A stretch of 64,000 nt of DNA from the NCBI GenBank assembly GCA_017849585.1, contig JAFIGT010000033.1, positions 1 through 64,000 on the forward strand, written 5' to 3'. The notes below the pieces were generated by a model. The model was not told where the DNA came from, searched no databases, and worked only from the letters and a program-made list of their open reading frames with translations. A program made the position numbers and the translations under genes. Of the stretch, positions 1-7,576 are shown piece by piece; within the stretch, counting starts at the first letter, position 1, and every line of letters starts with the position of its first letter. Source of the stretch: Verrucomicrobium sp. (GTDB taxonomy: Bacteria; Verrucomicrobiota; Verrucomicrobiia; Methylacidiphilales; UBA1321).

Positions 1-445
1 CCCTTTCCTGTGACAGCGTGACGCGAGTCGACTGGAACTCCGTTATGAGATCATGCAATCCGCTGGCATAGAGGTTAGCCTTCAACGAGAACTGTTGAGC
101 CGCATCGACCTCAAGACCAGATCGCGATGGCGCGTCGAGCAGCTCGAAGCAATACAGTGCTTCCTCGGACAGACAAGATGCCGCATTCACGTAATAGGCC
201 AGTTGATGATACTGCTCCACCGTGAGCCTGGCCATGCAAGCCGTGTGACGGGTCAATCTTCCCAGATTGGCAATATCGCAGAGGGCTGCGGGTAGACGGC
301 AGGGGGTGTTCGTGAGCGAACTGAAGTAGCGATAGGCCTGAATCAGGGAGTCTTTGACTCGACGAGTGGAGAGGTCGAGATCCTGATAGGCTTCCTCCAG
401 AACAGCTGAGGAGGGTTGAAAGGGAGCAGTTTGTACGTGATTCAT
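1..445 (-). CDS. Hypothetical protein, 3' end cut by window edge
   Basis: An open frame of 148 codons starts at ATG 445 on the minus strand (reads MNHVQTAPFQPSSAVLEEAY...) and runs off the left edge without a stop, so its true length is unknown. The visible part looks mostly alpha-helical, is rich in Leu, Ala and Tyr, and has no signal peptide or membrane segment. I recognise no family. It points the same way as the three genes to its right and is separated from them by 375 bp of repeat-rich DNA, so it is probably part of the same accessory module. No clear Shine-Dalgarno precedes the ATG. Being open over the whole visible length and having protein-like composition favour a real gene, but this is the least certain CDS of the module. 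Confidence 0.5.
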   Translation of the reverse strand, partial: MNHVQTAPFQPSSAVLEEAYQDLDLSTRRVKDSLIQAYRYFSSLTNTPCRLPAALCDIANLGRLTRHTACMARLTVEQYHQLAYYVNAASCLSEEALYCFELLDAPSRSGLEVDAAQQFSLKANLYASGLHDLITEFQSTRVTLSQER

Positions 446-659
446 TTAGTGGAAAGTACTGACAGGCCAAAGGCGGTACGCCAAAGGCCTCACAACACGA
501 ACAGAGGGTTTATGGTTTCTGGTCAGATAATCGTGGTATGGATGATATTTCGTAATCATGTCTCTATTATAGAAAATTTACCCTATGCATGCAATTGTTA
601 ATGCCTGTTAATTCTCTGTTTTATGTAGTCCCCTAGTGTTGTAGTAGTGGTTCGACGTT

Positions 660-708
660 CGTATAATATGGAAATAGCAATTTTGTAAAACTCGTATAAT
701 ATGGAAAT
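660..708. repeat. Two direct copies of a 16-nt AT-rich motif (iteron-like)
   Basis: The motif cgtataatatggaaat occurs at 660-675 and 693-708, exactly 33 bp apart, about three helical turns. Spaced identical repeats next to a replication-initiator-like gene resemble iterons. Only two copies are visible, so this could equally be a regulator site. TATAAT within the motif is also a perfect -10 consensus. Confidence 0.5.
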
Positions 709-742
709 CTCTACCAGTAATAGATAAGAATATACCATATAA

Positions 743-763
743 GGATAGATTTATAATCTATCC
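743..763. repeat. 9-bp perfect inverted repeat
   Basis: ggatagatt (743-751), 3-nt spacer, aatctatcc (755-763). It is an AT-rich palindrome, immediately beside the hairpin at 766-802. It is a possible protein-binding or origin element of the accessory module. Confidence 0.5.
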
Positions 764-765
764 CA

Positions 766-802
766 GCCTAACCCCTTGCGGGAGGCCCGCTCGGGGTTAG
801 GC
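766..802 (-). terminator. Strong hairpin after the rep-like gene, possible terminator
   Basis: gcctaacccc (766-775) pairs perfectly with ggggttaggc (793-802), 18 bp downstream of the stop of the minus-strand gene ending at 821. No run of T follows on the minus strand, so it may be a factor-dependent stop, an RNA stabiliser or part of the element's cis-acting region. Confidence 0.45.
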
Positions 803-820
803 GCGTATCTGATTCAGGTG

Positions 821-2152
821 TTATTCGGAATCGTAAGGAACTCCACGGAGAAATATAATTGCCTCTTTTTTCTCGATCTTACTCTTTTGGATTTCAGATC
901 GCGTCCTTCTCTTTCGCTTTTTGGGTGCTTGAGGTTCTGGGGCTTGCTGCTCGTCAAGATACGACGCCAAAGATCGTTTTTTCGCGAGCTTAAGCTCCTG
1001 TTTCAGGCGGCGACGCTCACCATCCTTCCTCGCTGCTTCTGTGAGTCTTTGCAAGCCGTCTGTAGAGGGGGATTCATTTATCAGTTGGTTCCTTTCCGTC
1101 AGGGCTTTGGTGATGGCGACGCACTGATCTTCGGTCATGCATTCCACCGTCAAAGCTTTTTTGGCAAATGTAAGGCTTTTCCTTTTCTTGAGGTTTTGCG
1201 TCCATTGCGGTTTTTCACGCATGAGCCGATAGCTATTGACCTCCTTATCATACTCATCCAAATAGGTGGACAAGTACTTCATAGCGACCAGCTTTTTGAT
1301 GGCCTTTCTGACAGTCGATTCATGCATGGCAAGCTCATGTCCAATGGCTGAATATCCCAATTCCAACCGTCCAGAGAGGTCGTCTTGAAATAGCCCCTGA
1401 AACCCGTAGTACAGATAATTCAGTACCAAGGCACAGCGTATCCCCAGCAGTCCTGCTTCTTTTGAATCGAAATAGCGATTGTCGTGTTTTTCTTCGTGCC
1501 TACGCAAATCGTCAATGACGTGTTGTGGCACGCTGTACCAGAGGGTTTGATCACGCCATAACGCATTTTCCCCCTTGGAAATTTCAATGAGTCGCTTTGA
1601 TTCCAAAAGCTTTACGTGTCTATGGATCGCTGATTTTTTCTGCCAGGTAATCGTATCGACTATCGGTCGATAGGTTTTGCTTGAGGCCTTTTTGCAATCA
1701 GTGCGGTCTATAGGGCAATAGAAATATTTTTTCCAATTGCGATACGTGGTCGCCGACTTCTGCAGGCCAGCCAGAAAGACCAAAAGGGCTGATCCTTCGA
1801 TCCCCAGTATGTCCGCATAATGTCTGGAAAGGTGATAAAGTTTAGATGTGGGGAGTGTGGCTGTAGAAGCGCATGGAGCCTGCCCTTGGGCAGAGGCAAC
1901 TTCTGAACTCACGCTATTAGTCCCAAGGTCTGTAGCTATATGGCTGGCGATGGACATATCCGGGACAACTATAGATTGGATGGGATCTGCAATCTGATCT
2001 TGAATAAAGAGTGAGGCCTCAGGCTCCTGTGAGTGCTGAAGTGGGGGCAGACAAGTCAGTGGGCTGCTGGGGCTATTTGTGGACGGGGAGATCGCAATTG
2101 CATTCTCCGTTTCATGCGTGGTGAGCGAGGCGGTTGATTTTATAGTCGACAT
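821..2152 (-). CDS. Winged-helix replication-initiator-like protein
   Basis: The protein has 443 residues from ATG 2152 (MSTIKSTASL...). The frame stays open to a GTG at 2269, but an 8-bp inverted repeat at 2209-2227 looks like an operator and argues for the ATG. After a low-complexity Ser/Thr/Pro-rich segment of about 110 residues come two regions with the look of winged helices. The first is around residues 160-230 (contains TWQKKSAIHRHVKLLESKRL) and the second around 255-330 (contains IGHELAMHESTVRKAIKKLV). The C-terminus is highly basic and ends in KKRKRRTRSEIQKSKIEKKE. Tandem winged helices with a basic tail resemble plasmid or phage replication initiators, but they also occur in regulators. 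The position in a repeat-rich module next to tRNA-Glu favours a mobile-element function. Confidence 0.55.
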   Translation of the reverse strand: MSTIKSTASLTTHETENAIAISPSTNSPSSPLTCLPPLQHSQEPEASLFIQDQIADPIQSIVVPDMSIASHIATDLGTNSVSSEVASAQGQAPCASTATLPTSKLYHLSRHYADILGIEGSALLVFLAGLQKSATTYRNWKKYFYCPIDRTDCKKASSKTYRPIVDTITWQKKSAIHRHVKLLESKRLIEISKGENALWRDQTLWYSVPQHVIDDLRRHEEKHDNRYFDSKEAGLLGIRCALVLNYLYYGFQGLFQDDLSGRLELGYSAIGHELAMHESTVRKAIKKLVAMKYLSTYLDEYDKEVNSYRLMREKPQWTQNLKKRKSLTFAKKALTVECMTEDQCVAITKALTERNQLINESPSTDGLQRLTEAARKDGERRRLKQELKLAKKRSLASYLDEQQAPEPQAPKKRKRRTRSEIQKSKIEKKEAIIFLRGVPYDSE

Positions 2153-2208
2153 AGTGAAACTTTCGTTATGGATGGATGTAATTCTGTGAAATGGGATGGC
2201 TATGAAAA

Positions 2209-2227
2209 TTTTGTCACGCTGACAAAA
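2209..2227 (-). promoter_or_regulatory. Operator-like inverted repeat upstream of the rep-like gene
   Basis: ttttgtca (2209-2216), cgc, tgacaaaa (2220-2227) is a perfect 8-bp inverted repeat centred 66 bp upstream of ATG 2152. A TTGTCA hexamer overlapping it could be a -35 box. It is typical of a site for autorepression; the binding protein is unknown. Confidence 0.5.
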
Positions 2228-2320
2228 AGTCCAGAACGACGGATGCCCATGGTTGGGCATTGTTTCCACGTGCTGGAAAATAGCTCATAGGATCACAGTG
2301 AATGGGTTCAGGGCGCGACG

Positions 2321-2377
2321 ATCCCGTAAAGCTCAGGCCATTTTATTGACCTGAGCCAGGAACGACTTTTACGGGAT
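2321..2377. repeat. Nested palindrome between two module genes
   Basis: The outer arms atcccgtaaa (2321-2330) and tttacgggat (2368-2377) are perfect 10-bp complements. Inside lie gctcagg (2331-2337) and cctgagc (2350-2356), a second perfect stem. It lies between the stop of the gene at 2399 and the start region of the gene at 2152. It could be a terminator without a T-run, a cruciform, or a recombination or replication site. Confidence 0.5.
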
Positions 2378-2398
2378 GACTCGATCCTTGTGGTGGTT

Positions 2399-2986
2399 TT
2401 AGGCTGCCACTTGGTGATCGGAATCGCCTTCTTGTTGCTGTTTGGGAAGAGGCGTTACGTTCTCAAGTGCATTCGCGACAGGGGGAGAATTTTCCTCCAC
2501 GATAACGTTTTTCTTCTTGGCCCAAGAAAGGAGCGCCAAGTACTGCTTATCCGTACCGAAAAACTCAATTTTCTTGAGCACGATCTGAGGCTCCTCAGGT
2601 ACCACATCCGCGAGGTTTTGCCCCTTGGCGGCCGCCTTTGCCTCTTTCTTGAGCTTGGACGCATAGCGATGGGCCGCCATGAAGTCCACAATATCCCCAG
2701 CTGCGATTTTTTCGCGAACCGCAGCCTCATGCTTGTGCACCAATAAGGCACGATAAATGGTTCGCTTCTGGTTGGGGAAGTGCTCATCAAGGAATTTGAC
2801 CTTGGATTTTTTAATTCGGTCGAAGCAGGGGGCAAACCTGCTGCTAAATTCAAGCCAGTGGTCCAACGCATTCCGTGAACTAGTCATGGCTTTTTTATAG
2901 AGTTTCTTGCAGAGTTTCATTTCCTCTTCATGAGTGGTGAGAGGTGCAGTTGGTTCGGTATGCGCAACAGTGTTTTTTGTTGTCAT
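2399..2986 (-). CDS. Hypothetical charged, helical protein of the accessory module
   Basis: 195 residues from ATG 2986. The protein is rich in Lys, Glu and Ala and predicted by eye to be helical, with a Thr-rich N-terminus and a Gln/Asp-rich end. The middle (residues about 20-110) has a repeated helix pattern including HFPNQKRTIYRALLVHKHEA, which could be a DNA-binding helix pair, but no family motif is certain. No signal peptide or membrane segment is present. The N-terminal stretch TAPLTTHEEEM resembles SLTTHETENA at the start of the neighbour at 2152, so the two genes may have exchanged or share leader-peptide sequence. It is transcribed with the rep-like gene. Function unknown. Confidence 0.6.
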   Translation of the reverse strand: MTTKNTVAHTEPTAPLTTHEEEMKLCKKLYKKAMTSSRNALDHWLEFSSRFAPCFDRIKKSKVKFLDEHFPNQKRTIYRALLVHKHEAAVREKIAAGDIVDFMAAHRYASKLKKEAKAAAKGQNLADVVPEEPQIVLKKIEFFGTDKQYLALLSWAKKKNVIVEENSPPVANALENVTPLPKQQQEGDSDHQVAA

Positions 2987-3009
2987 AGTGGTAATGTTTT
3001 AGTTGGGAG

Positions 3010-3025
3010 CGCCCTTCTTTGGGCG
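3010..3025 (-). terminator. Small hairpin between excisionase-like gene and next gene
   Basis: cgccc (3010-3014), ttcttt, gggcg (3021-3025): a GC-rich 5-bp stem 30 bp after the stop of the gene ending at 3055 and 24 bp before ATG 2986. No T-run follows on the minus strand, so it is only a weak terminator candidate. Confidence 0.3.
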
Positions 3026-3054
3026 TAGGTTGTATTTGTTTAGGCTATTTGTAT

Positions 3055-3375
3055 TTAAGCGACTTCACGCAGCAGTGCGTCGGCTTGGGAATGGAGATAG
3101 TTCAGCAAACTGTCGGTAACGATGAGTCTTGTGCCTGTGGCAGCTCCTCGCTTTCGGAGGCAGACCGATTGCACGGGTGGTCGATAATCATTCAGCAAGC
3201 AGGGCAGAATGAGTTCATTCAACCCGGTGCGAGATAATCCTGATATCGGACAACGATGTCCTACTTTAGGAAGGCGCAAGAACTCGGGGTAACGAGACGA
3301 TGCTCCTAGAGGTTCCGGTCTACTAGCGCTGTCCCATTCGCCAGCGCTTTGCGAAATAGCATGATTTGCTTTCAT
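3055..3375 (-). CDS. AlpA/excisionase-like helix-turn-helix protein
   Basis: 106 residues from ATG 3375. After about 30 residues the sequence reads FLRLPKVGHRCPISGLSRTG, then a proline-containing wing (RPPVQSVCLRKRGAATGTRL), then VTDSLLNYL. This order (Arg-Leu-Pro opening, Cys-Pro-x-Ser-Gly-Leu-Ser-Arg helix, basic wing, residues where MerR/AlpA-type proteins carry a final helix) matches small AlpA-like DNA-binding proteins often found next to integrases and replication genes in Verrucomicrobia. Its likely job is to regulate or direct excision of the element. No integrase is visible; it would have to lie left of the window. It is the closest module gene to the 3' end of tRNA-Glu. Confidence 0.6.
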   Translation of the reverse strand: MKANHAISQSAGEWDSASRPEPLGASSRYPEFLRLPKVGHRCPISGLSRTGLNELILPCLLNDYRPPVQSVCLRKRGAATGTRLIVTDSLLNYLHSQADALLREVA

Positions 3376-3653
3376 GCTGACTATTTCGCTAGCGAAGGGC
3401 GTTTTCTCTCAGGTGAACTGAATTTTTTTAAAATTTTTCAAAAACCCCCAAATGAGAGGATATGGAAAAGATAGAAGGCCTGGCCTGAAGATATGCGATA
3501 ACGCGTCCGATTGGGTGATGAAATCTGCGTTAAAAAACATCATCTGGCGACACTGCCGCACGCCAAAAAACACAGGCGAATTCGGAGGCATTTGTTAGCA
3601 CTGGATGTTAGCATTCAGGGCTGAAATCAACGCAAATTGTTGACTATCAAGAA

Positions 3654-3728
3654 TGGCGACCCCAACGGGATTCGAACCCGTGCAACCACCGTGAAAGGGT
3701 GGTGAGCTAACCGCTACTCCATGGGGTC
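3654..3728 (-). tRNA. tRNA-Glu (UUC)
   Basis: Read on the minus strand, the 75-nt gene folds as a full cloverleaf. The acceptor is GACCCCA/TGGGGTC, the anticodon stem CCACC/GGTGG encloses loop CTTTCAC (anticodon TTC), and the T arm contains GGTTCGAATCC. The discriminator base is G and the 3' CCA is encoded (3656-3654). The 3' end faces the accessory module at 1-3375, the usual arrangement when an element has integrated into a tRNA gene. Confidence 0.95.
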
Positions 3729-3957
3729 GTGAACGGCAGGTTTGAAAGGAAAGCATAGTGGCCAAAAGAATGCAAGCCCGGTGTAAAAAGTTTTAGGGGT
3801 TGGGGGAGGGAAAGAGGCCTGTTTCCTCGGATGCTGGTGGGGCTGAGGCGGTAATGTGGCGTTTTGGGAGTGGTGACGGCTGACTGTAGGGTTCGGTATC
3901 GGAGCGCATGATTTGGATTGCGACGGGTCAGGCGACCCGCAAGGATGTCGCTTACGC

Positions 3958-5046
3958 ATGAAAGTAAAAGGGACTCCGTTTCGTTCGATCTGGCTGGCGA
4001 TGGATGGCTGGTCGGTTGAGGTCATTGATCAACGCCGTTTGCCGCATGATTTCTCAATTGTGCAGCTTACCAATGTGGAAGAGGCGGCGGTGGCGATCAA
4101 GGACATGGTGGTGCGGGGGGCGCCGCTGATTGGGGCGACAGCGGCCTATGGCATGGCTCTTGCGATGCGTTCGGATGCATCGGATGCGACGCTCGAGGAT
4201 GCTCATTCCATGTTGTTGGAGACGCGGCCTACAGCGGTGAATTTGCGTTGGGCGTTGGAGACGATGCGTGAGGTGTTGCTGCCGTTGCCGCGCGAGGAGC
4301 GGTTGGTGACGGCTTATTCGCAGGCGGCGCGCATTTGCGACGAGGATGTGGAGATCAATCGCTCGCTGGGCGAACACGGTTTGAAGATTTTGCAGGAAAT
4401 CGCCTCGCGCAAGAAACCGGGAGAGCCGGTGAATGTGCTTACGCATTGCAATGCGGGTTGGATTGCGACGGTGGATTGGGGCACGGCGTTGGCACCGATT
4501 TATCTCGCCCATGACAGCGGTTTGCCGGTGCATGTGTGGGTGGATGAGACGCGGCCGCGCAACCAGGGGGCATCGCTCACGGCGTGGGAATTGGCGAATC
4601 ATGGCGTGCCGCATACGTTGATCGTGGATAATGCCGGGGGTCACCTAATGCAGCATGGGATGGTGGATGTGTGCATCGTGGGCACGGATCGGACGACGGC
4701 CTGTGGTGATGTGTGCAATAAGATTGGCACGTATTTGAAGGCGCTCGCGGCCAAGGACAACGGCGTGCCGTTTTATGTGGCGTTGCCGAGCTCGACGATT
4801 GACTGGAGCCTGCGCGATGGGCTGAAGGAAATCCCGATTGAACAGCGCGAGGCGCGCGAAGTGACGCATGTGCGCGGCCTTAATTTCGAAGGTGAACTTG
4901 CTGAGGTCGCCATCACGGAAGCCACGACGAAGGCGTCGAACTATGGATTCGATGTCACCCCGGCACGTCTGGTGACGGGATTGATCACCGAATGCGGCGT
5001 GTGCGAAGCATCGGAAGCGGGCCTGAAGAAATTATTTAATAAATAG
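3958..5046 (+). CDS. mtnA: Methylthioribose-1-phosphate isomerase
   Basis: It isomerises 5-methylthioribose-1-phosphate to the ribulose form in the methionine salvage pathway (cytosol). The protein has 362 residues from ATG 3958; the frame also allows an upstream TTG at 3913, which is not needed. Family signatures are visible: [20 protein letters not shown] near the N-terminus, the catalytic Cys in THCNAG (about residue 164) and the catalytic Asp in VGTDR (about 244), plus the C-terminal [20 protein letters not shown]. Length is normal for the family (about 350). It is the first gene of a likely pair with the Spx-like gene 18 bp downstream. No other methionine salvage gene is in the window, so it may act with enzymes encoded elsewhere. 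Confidence 0.95.
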   Translation: MKVKGTPFRSIWLAMDGWSVEVIDQRRLPHDFSIVQLTNVEEAAVAIKDMVVRGAPLIGATAAYGMALAMRSDASDATLEDAHSMLLETRPTAVNLRWALETMREVLLPLPREERLVTAYSQAARICDEDVEINRSLGEHGLKILQEIASRKKPGEPVNVLTHCNAGWIATVDWGTALAPIYLAHDSGLPVHVWVDETRPRNQGASLTAWELANHGVPHTLIVDNAGGHLMQHGMVDVCIVGTDRTTACGDVCNKIGTYLKALAAKDNGVPFYVALPSSTIDWSLRDGLKEIPIEQREAREVTHVRGLNFEGELAEVAITEATTKASNYGFDVTPARLVTGLITECGVCEASEAGLKKLFNK

Positions 5047-5064
5047 CGAAGCGGAGATTTCACC

Positions 5065-5424
5065 ATGCCCCAACTCAAAGTCTATACCTATGCCAACTGC
5101 GGCACCTGCCGCAAAGCCGTGTCCTTCCTGAACGCGAATCATGTCTACTTTCAGGAAATTCCGATTCGCGAAACGCCGCCGTCGGTGGCGGAATTAAAAA
5201 CCATGTTGGGTGCTTACGAAGGTAATCTCCGCAAGTTGTTCAACACCTCGGGGCTCGATTACAAATCGATGGGACTCAGCGAAAAGCTCCCCACGATGAG
5301 CCAAGCGGACGCGTTGAAGCTGCTGTCATCGAATGGAAATCTTGTGAAGCGGCCGTTCGTGATCGGCGAAAAGGCGGCGCTCGTCGGTTTCGATGAGCTC
5401 GCGTGGCGCCAGCGGTTTAGCTGA
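5065..5424 (+). CDS. Spx/ArsC-family thioredoxin-fold protein
   Basis: 119 residues from ATG 5065, with a GGAG ribosome site nine bases upstream. The N-terminus VYTYANCGTCRKAVSFL carries a CxxC redox motif at Cys12 and Cys15. The rest follows the arsenate-reductase/Spx/YffB layout, with the cis-Pro region KRPFVIG near residue 95 and VGFDELAW at the end. Members include glutaredoxin-dependent arsenate reductases, Spx-type RNA-polymerase-binding regulators and proteins of unknown role; the sequence does not decide between them. It follows mtnA by 18 bp and is probably co-transcribed. There are no arsenic-resistance genes nearby, which argues against a dedicated arsenate function. Confidence 0.8.
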   Translation: MPQLKVYTYANCGTCRKAVSFLNANHVYFQEIPIRETPPSVAELKTMLGAYEGNLRKLFNTSGLDYKSMGLSEKLPTMSQADALKLLSSNGNLVKRPFVIGEKAALVGFDELAWRQRFS

Positions 5425-5518
5425 TTTATCTCTAAAAGGCGCCAAAATAGCATAGGAGTGCACTTTTTTGGCTGTTTTCTGCAGTAGCTGGTCGGATTCC
5501 GAGCCGTAGAGTGAATTC

Positions 5519-7408
5519 ATGTCCCATTCGTTTGCTCCTTTGGCTCCCGCTTGGGATTCCGTCCGGCTGAAGTGTCAGCGCCGGTCATGGACCCTCGATG
5601 TCTTGCGCGCGCTGCGAGCCGACTTCGATTGGTGGCGGCAGGCGCTGGCGATTCCCGCGCCGGACCAATCCTCGCACCGATTCCATACCTATTTCTGCGA
5701 TGCCGACGGCGAGAAGCTGCAATTCGATGTGCAGCGTCCCCACGAGCATCGCTGTCCGCGCTGTGGTAAAATTCACACCGGTCAGCCATGGGATGGCGCG
5801 TGGGTCATGCAAATGCACAACGCCGCGGCGTGTCAGGCCGAGCGCGCCGTCATTTTGATGCAGCTCGAATCCGGCGACGCGGCCCAGCAAGCCCGCACGG
5901 TGTTCGAAGAAATCATGCTCCACTATGCGCGTCATTATCTCGATTATCCGGTGCATGGCGACCGTCCGCCCATGCTCGGTCGCGTGCAGCCGCACGGCTT
6001 GAACGAAGCTGTCTGGCTTGTCGCCCTGCTGCGACCGTTGCGCTGGAGCGGACTCCTTTCGACCTTCGCTCCCGCCGATCGCGCTGCGGTGGAAACCATG
6101 ATCCACGCCGCGGTCGATCTTCTCCAGCCCCAACTCGCCGCCATTCATAACCACGATGGTTGGAAACTCGCCGCGCTCGCGGAATGCGCCGTACTTTTGC
6201 ACGACGGAGCACTCTTAACGTGGTGCCGCGATTCTCAATTCGGTATGGAGGTGCAACTACGTCAGGGCTTCAATGAAGATGGCTTCTGGCACGAGAGCAG
6301 CATCACCTATCATTTCTATATGCTCGACGCGGTGTTCTCCTATCTGGAAGCCGCCGGGCTCGACGCGATCCGTGATCCGCACAGTCTGGAAAAACTGATC
6401 CTTGCGGTCCGCCATCCTGCGCGACTCGCTTATCGCGACGGTCGCATGCCAGCCTATGCCGACGGCTGGATTACCACTACACTCGGTGATTTTTCGCACA
6501 TCGCGGAAATCGCATGGACGCGCCTGAATCGAGCGGTGGATATCGCACCCTATTATTGCGCGGAAAAACCGCGTGCCGTGCGGCTCATTGGTTCGGGGGC
6601 GGCTCCTACTTGCATCACCCACGCTGCGGCGCACCGCGCATCCACCGCCGCGCTGTTGTATGGTCCGGAGCAAATCGACGCCAACACGAACTGTGAAGAA
6701 GCGTCGTTCGTCCTGCGCGACGCTGGCATCGCCGTCCTCAAGAATCAACAGGTTCGCATCGGCCTCCGCTTTGGCGCAGACGGCGGCTGGCATGATCACA
6801 AGGACAAGCTCAACGTCGACATCGAAACCGACACCGGCTGGCGCAGTCTCGATCTCGGCACCAGCGGCTACGATTCCCAATTCACCCACTGGCTGCGCTC
6901 ACCCCTCGCCCACAACCTCATCGTCGTGGAAGGTCAACCGCAACACGCGCACACTGGCCAGTTGATCGATTTCGCGCCAGATAAAATCACGGCGGCCTCG
7001 GTCTATGACCACACCTGCCTGCAACGCACCGTGCGCCTCACCGTCGACGGTTGGGAGGACGAGTACAGCGTGACGCTCGACACTGAGCGACGCATCGAAT
7101 GGATTTTTCACGGCGACGGTTTGTTCACGCCGGAAGGAAATCCTCTCGCAACGCTGGAACCCGCCACAGACGAATATCGCTGGTTGCAGAATTTGCAGAG
7201 ACTCACCACATCTCCCCACACCCTCGTCGGTGCGTGGCGGCAGGGAACCATCGGCGTTCGACTCTCCCTCGTTCTGCCCGAAGGCTTTTCCGGGAACTGG
7301 GCCGAAGCCCCCGGCAATGCCGAAGGTCGTCCCCTCGGTGTCGTGCTTGTGCGCGGTCGCACCCGCACCGCCACGTTCCGCGCGCAGTTCTCTCTATTAA
7401 ATTCCTAA
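5519..7408 (+). CDS. Heparinase II/III-family polysaccharide lyase
   Basis: 629 residues from ATG 5519. The architecture fits the family. A helical toroid-like N-terminal half (about residues 60-370) includes the aromatic stretch WHESSITYHFYMLDAVFSY. A beta-rich C-terminal half (about 390-620) begins with the family-typical RFGADGGWHDHKDKLNVDIE block, where the His residues belong to the active-site region. These enzymes cleave uronic-acid polysaccharides (heparin-like glycosaminoglycans, oligoalginate) by beta-elimination. An early Cys pair plus His/Cys (HRCPRCGKIHTG, about residues 78-89) could bind metal. No signal peptide is seen, so it may act on imported oligomers. The MalK-type ATPase gene follows 168 bp downstream. 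The exact substrate cannot be read from the sequence. Confidence 0.85.
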   Translation: MSHSFAPLAPAWDSVRLKCQRRSWTLDVLRALRADFDWWRQALAIPAPDQSSHRFHTYFCDADGEKLQFDVQRPHEHRCPRCGKIHTGQPWDGAWVMQMHNAAACQAERAVILMQLESGDAAQQARTVFEEIMLHYARHYLDYPVHGDRPPMLGRVQPHGLNEAVWLVALLRPLRWSGLLSTFAPADRAAVETMIHAAVDLLQPQLAAIHNHDGWKLAALAECAVLLHDGALLTWCRDSQFGMEVQLRQGFNEDGFWHESSITYHFYMLDAVFSYLEAAGLDAIRDPHSLEKLILAVRHPARLAYRDGRMPAYADGWITTTLGDFSHIAEIAWTRLNRAVDIAPYYCAEKPRAVRLIGSGAAPTCITHAAAHRASTAALLYGPEQIDANTNCEEASFVLRDAGIAVLKNQQVRIGLRFGADGGWHDHKDKLNVDIETDTGWRSLDLGTSGYDSQFTHWLRSPLAHNLIVVEGQPQHAHTGQLIDFAPDKITAASVYDHTCLQRTVRLTVDGWEDEYSVTLDTERRIEWIFHGDGLFTPEGNPLATLEPATDEYRWLQNLQRLTTSPHTLVGAWRQGTIGVRLSLVLPEGFSGNWAEAPGNAEGRPLGVVLVRGRTRTATFRAQFSLLNS

Positions 7409-7576
7409 GCTGACTCGGCAACGCAAAAAAGTGTTGGAGCCCGCGTCCCCGGCCCGATACGCTTCCCGCATTGATCTTCCACGTGGCCAGCCCGACCGCG
7501 CGGAGTATGACTATGCGGGCAACCGAGACCCTTCCGGTGAACGAAAGGCTGCAACGACAAACGAAGGATTCCACTC

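Larger units (their letters stand above)
446..820. other. Repeat-rich, AT-rich non-coding region beside the rep-like gene
   Basis: No convincing coding frame lies here. The stretch is clearly AT-richer than its surroundings and contains a 16-nt direct repeat, a 9-bp inverted repeat and a 10-bp hairpin, each listed separately. Direct repeats plus palindromes downstream of a winged-helix initiator-like gene resemble an origin or resolution region, but that role is inference. Confidence 0.5.

Noticed and set aside
111-470. 119-codon minus-strand frame at the left end
   Set aside because: It overlaps the better frame starting at 445, which is open to the window edge and has more protein-like composition.
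3409-3591. 60-codon frame on the minus strand between the excisionase-like gene and tRNA-Glu
   Set aside because: Short, no ribosome site, no family likeness, and poly-A/T-driven codons at its end; treated as non-coding.
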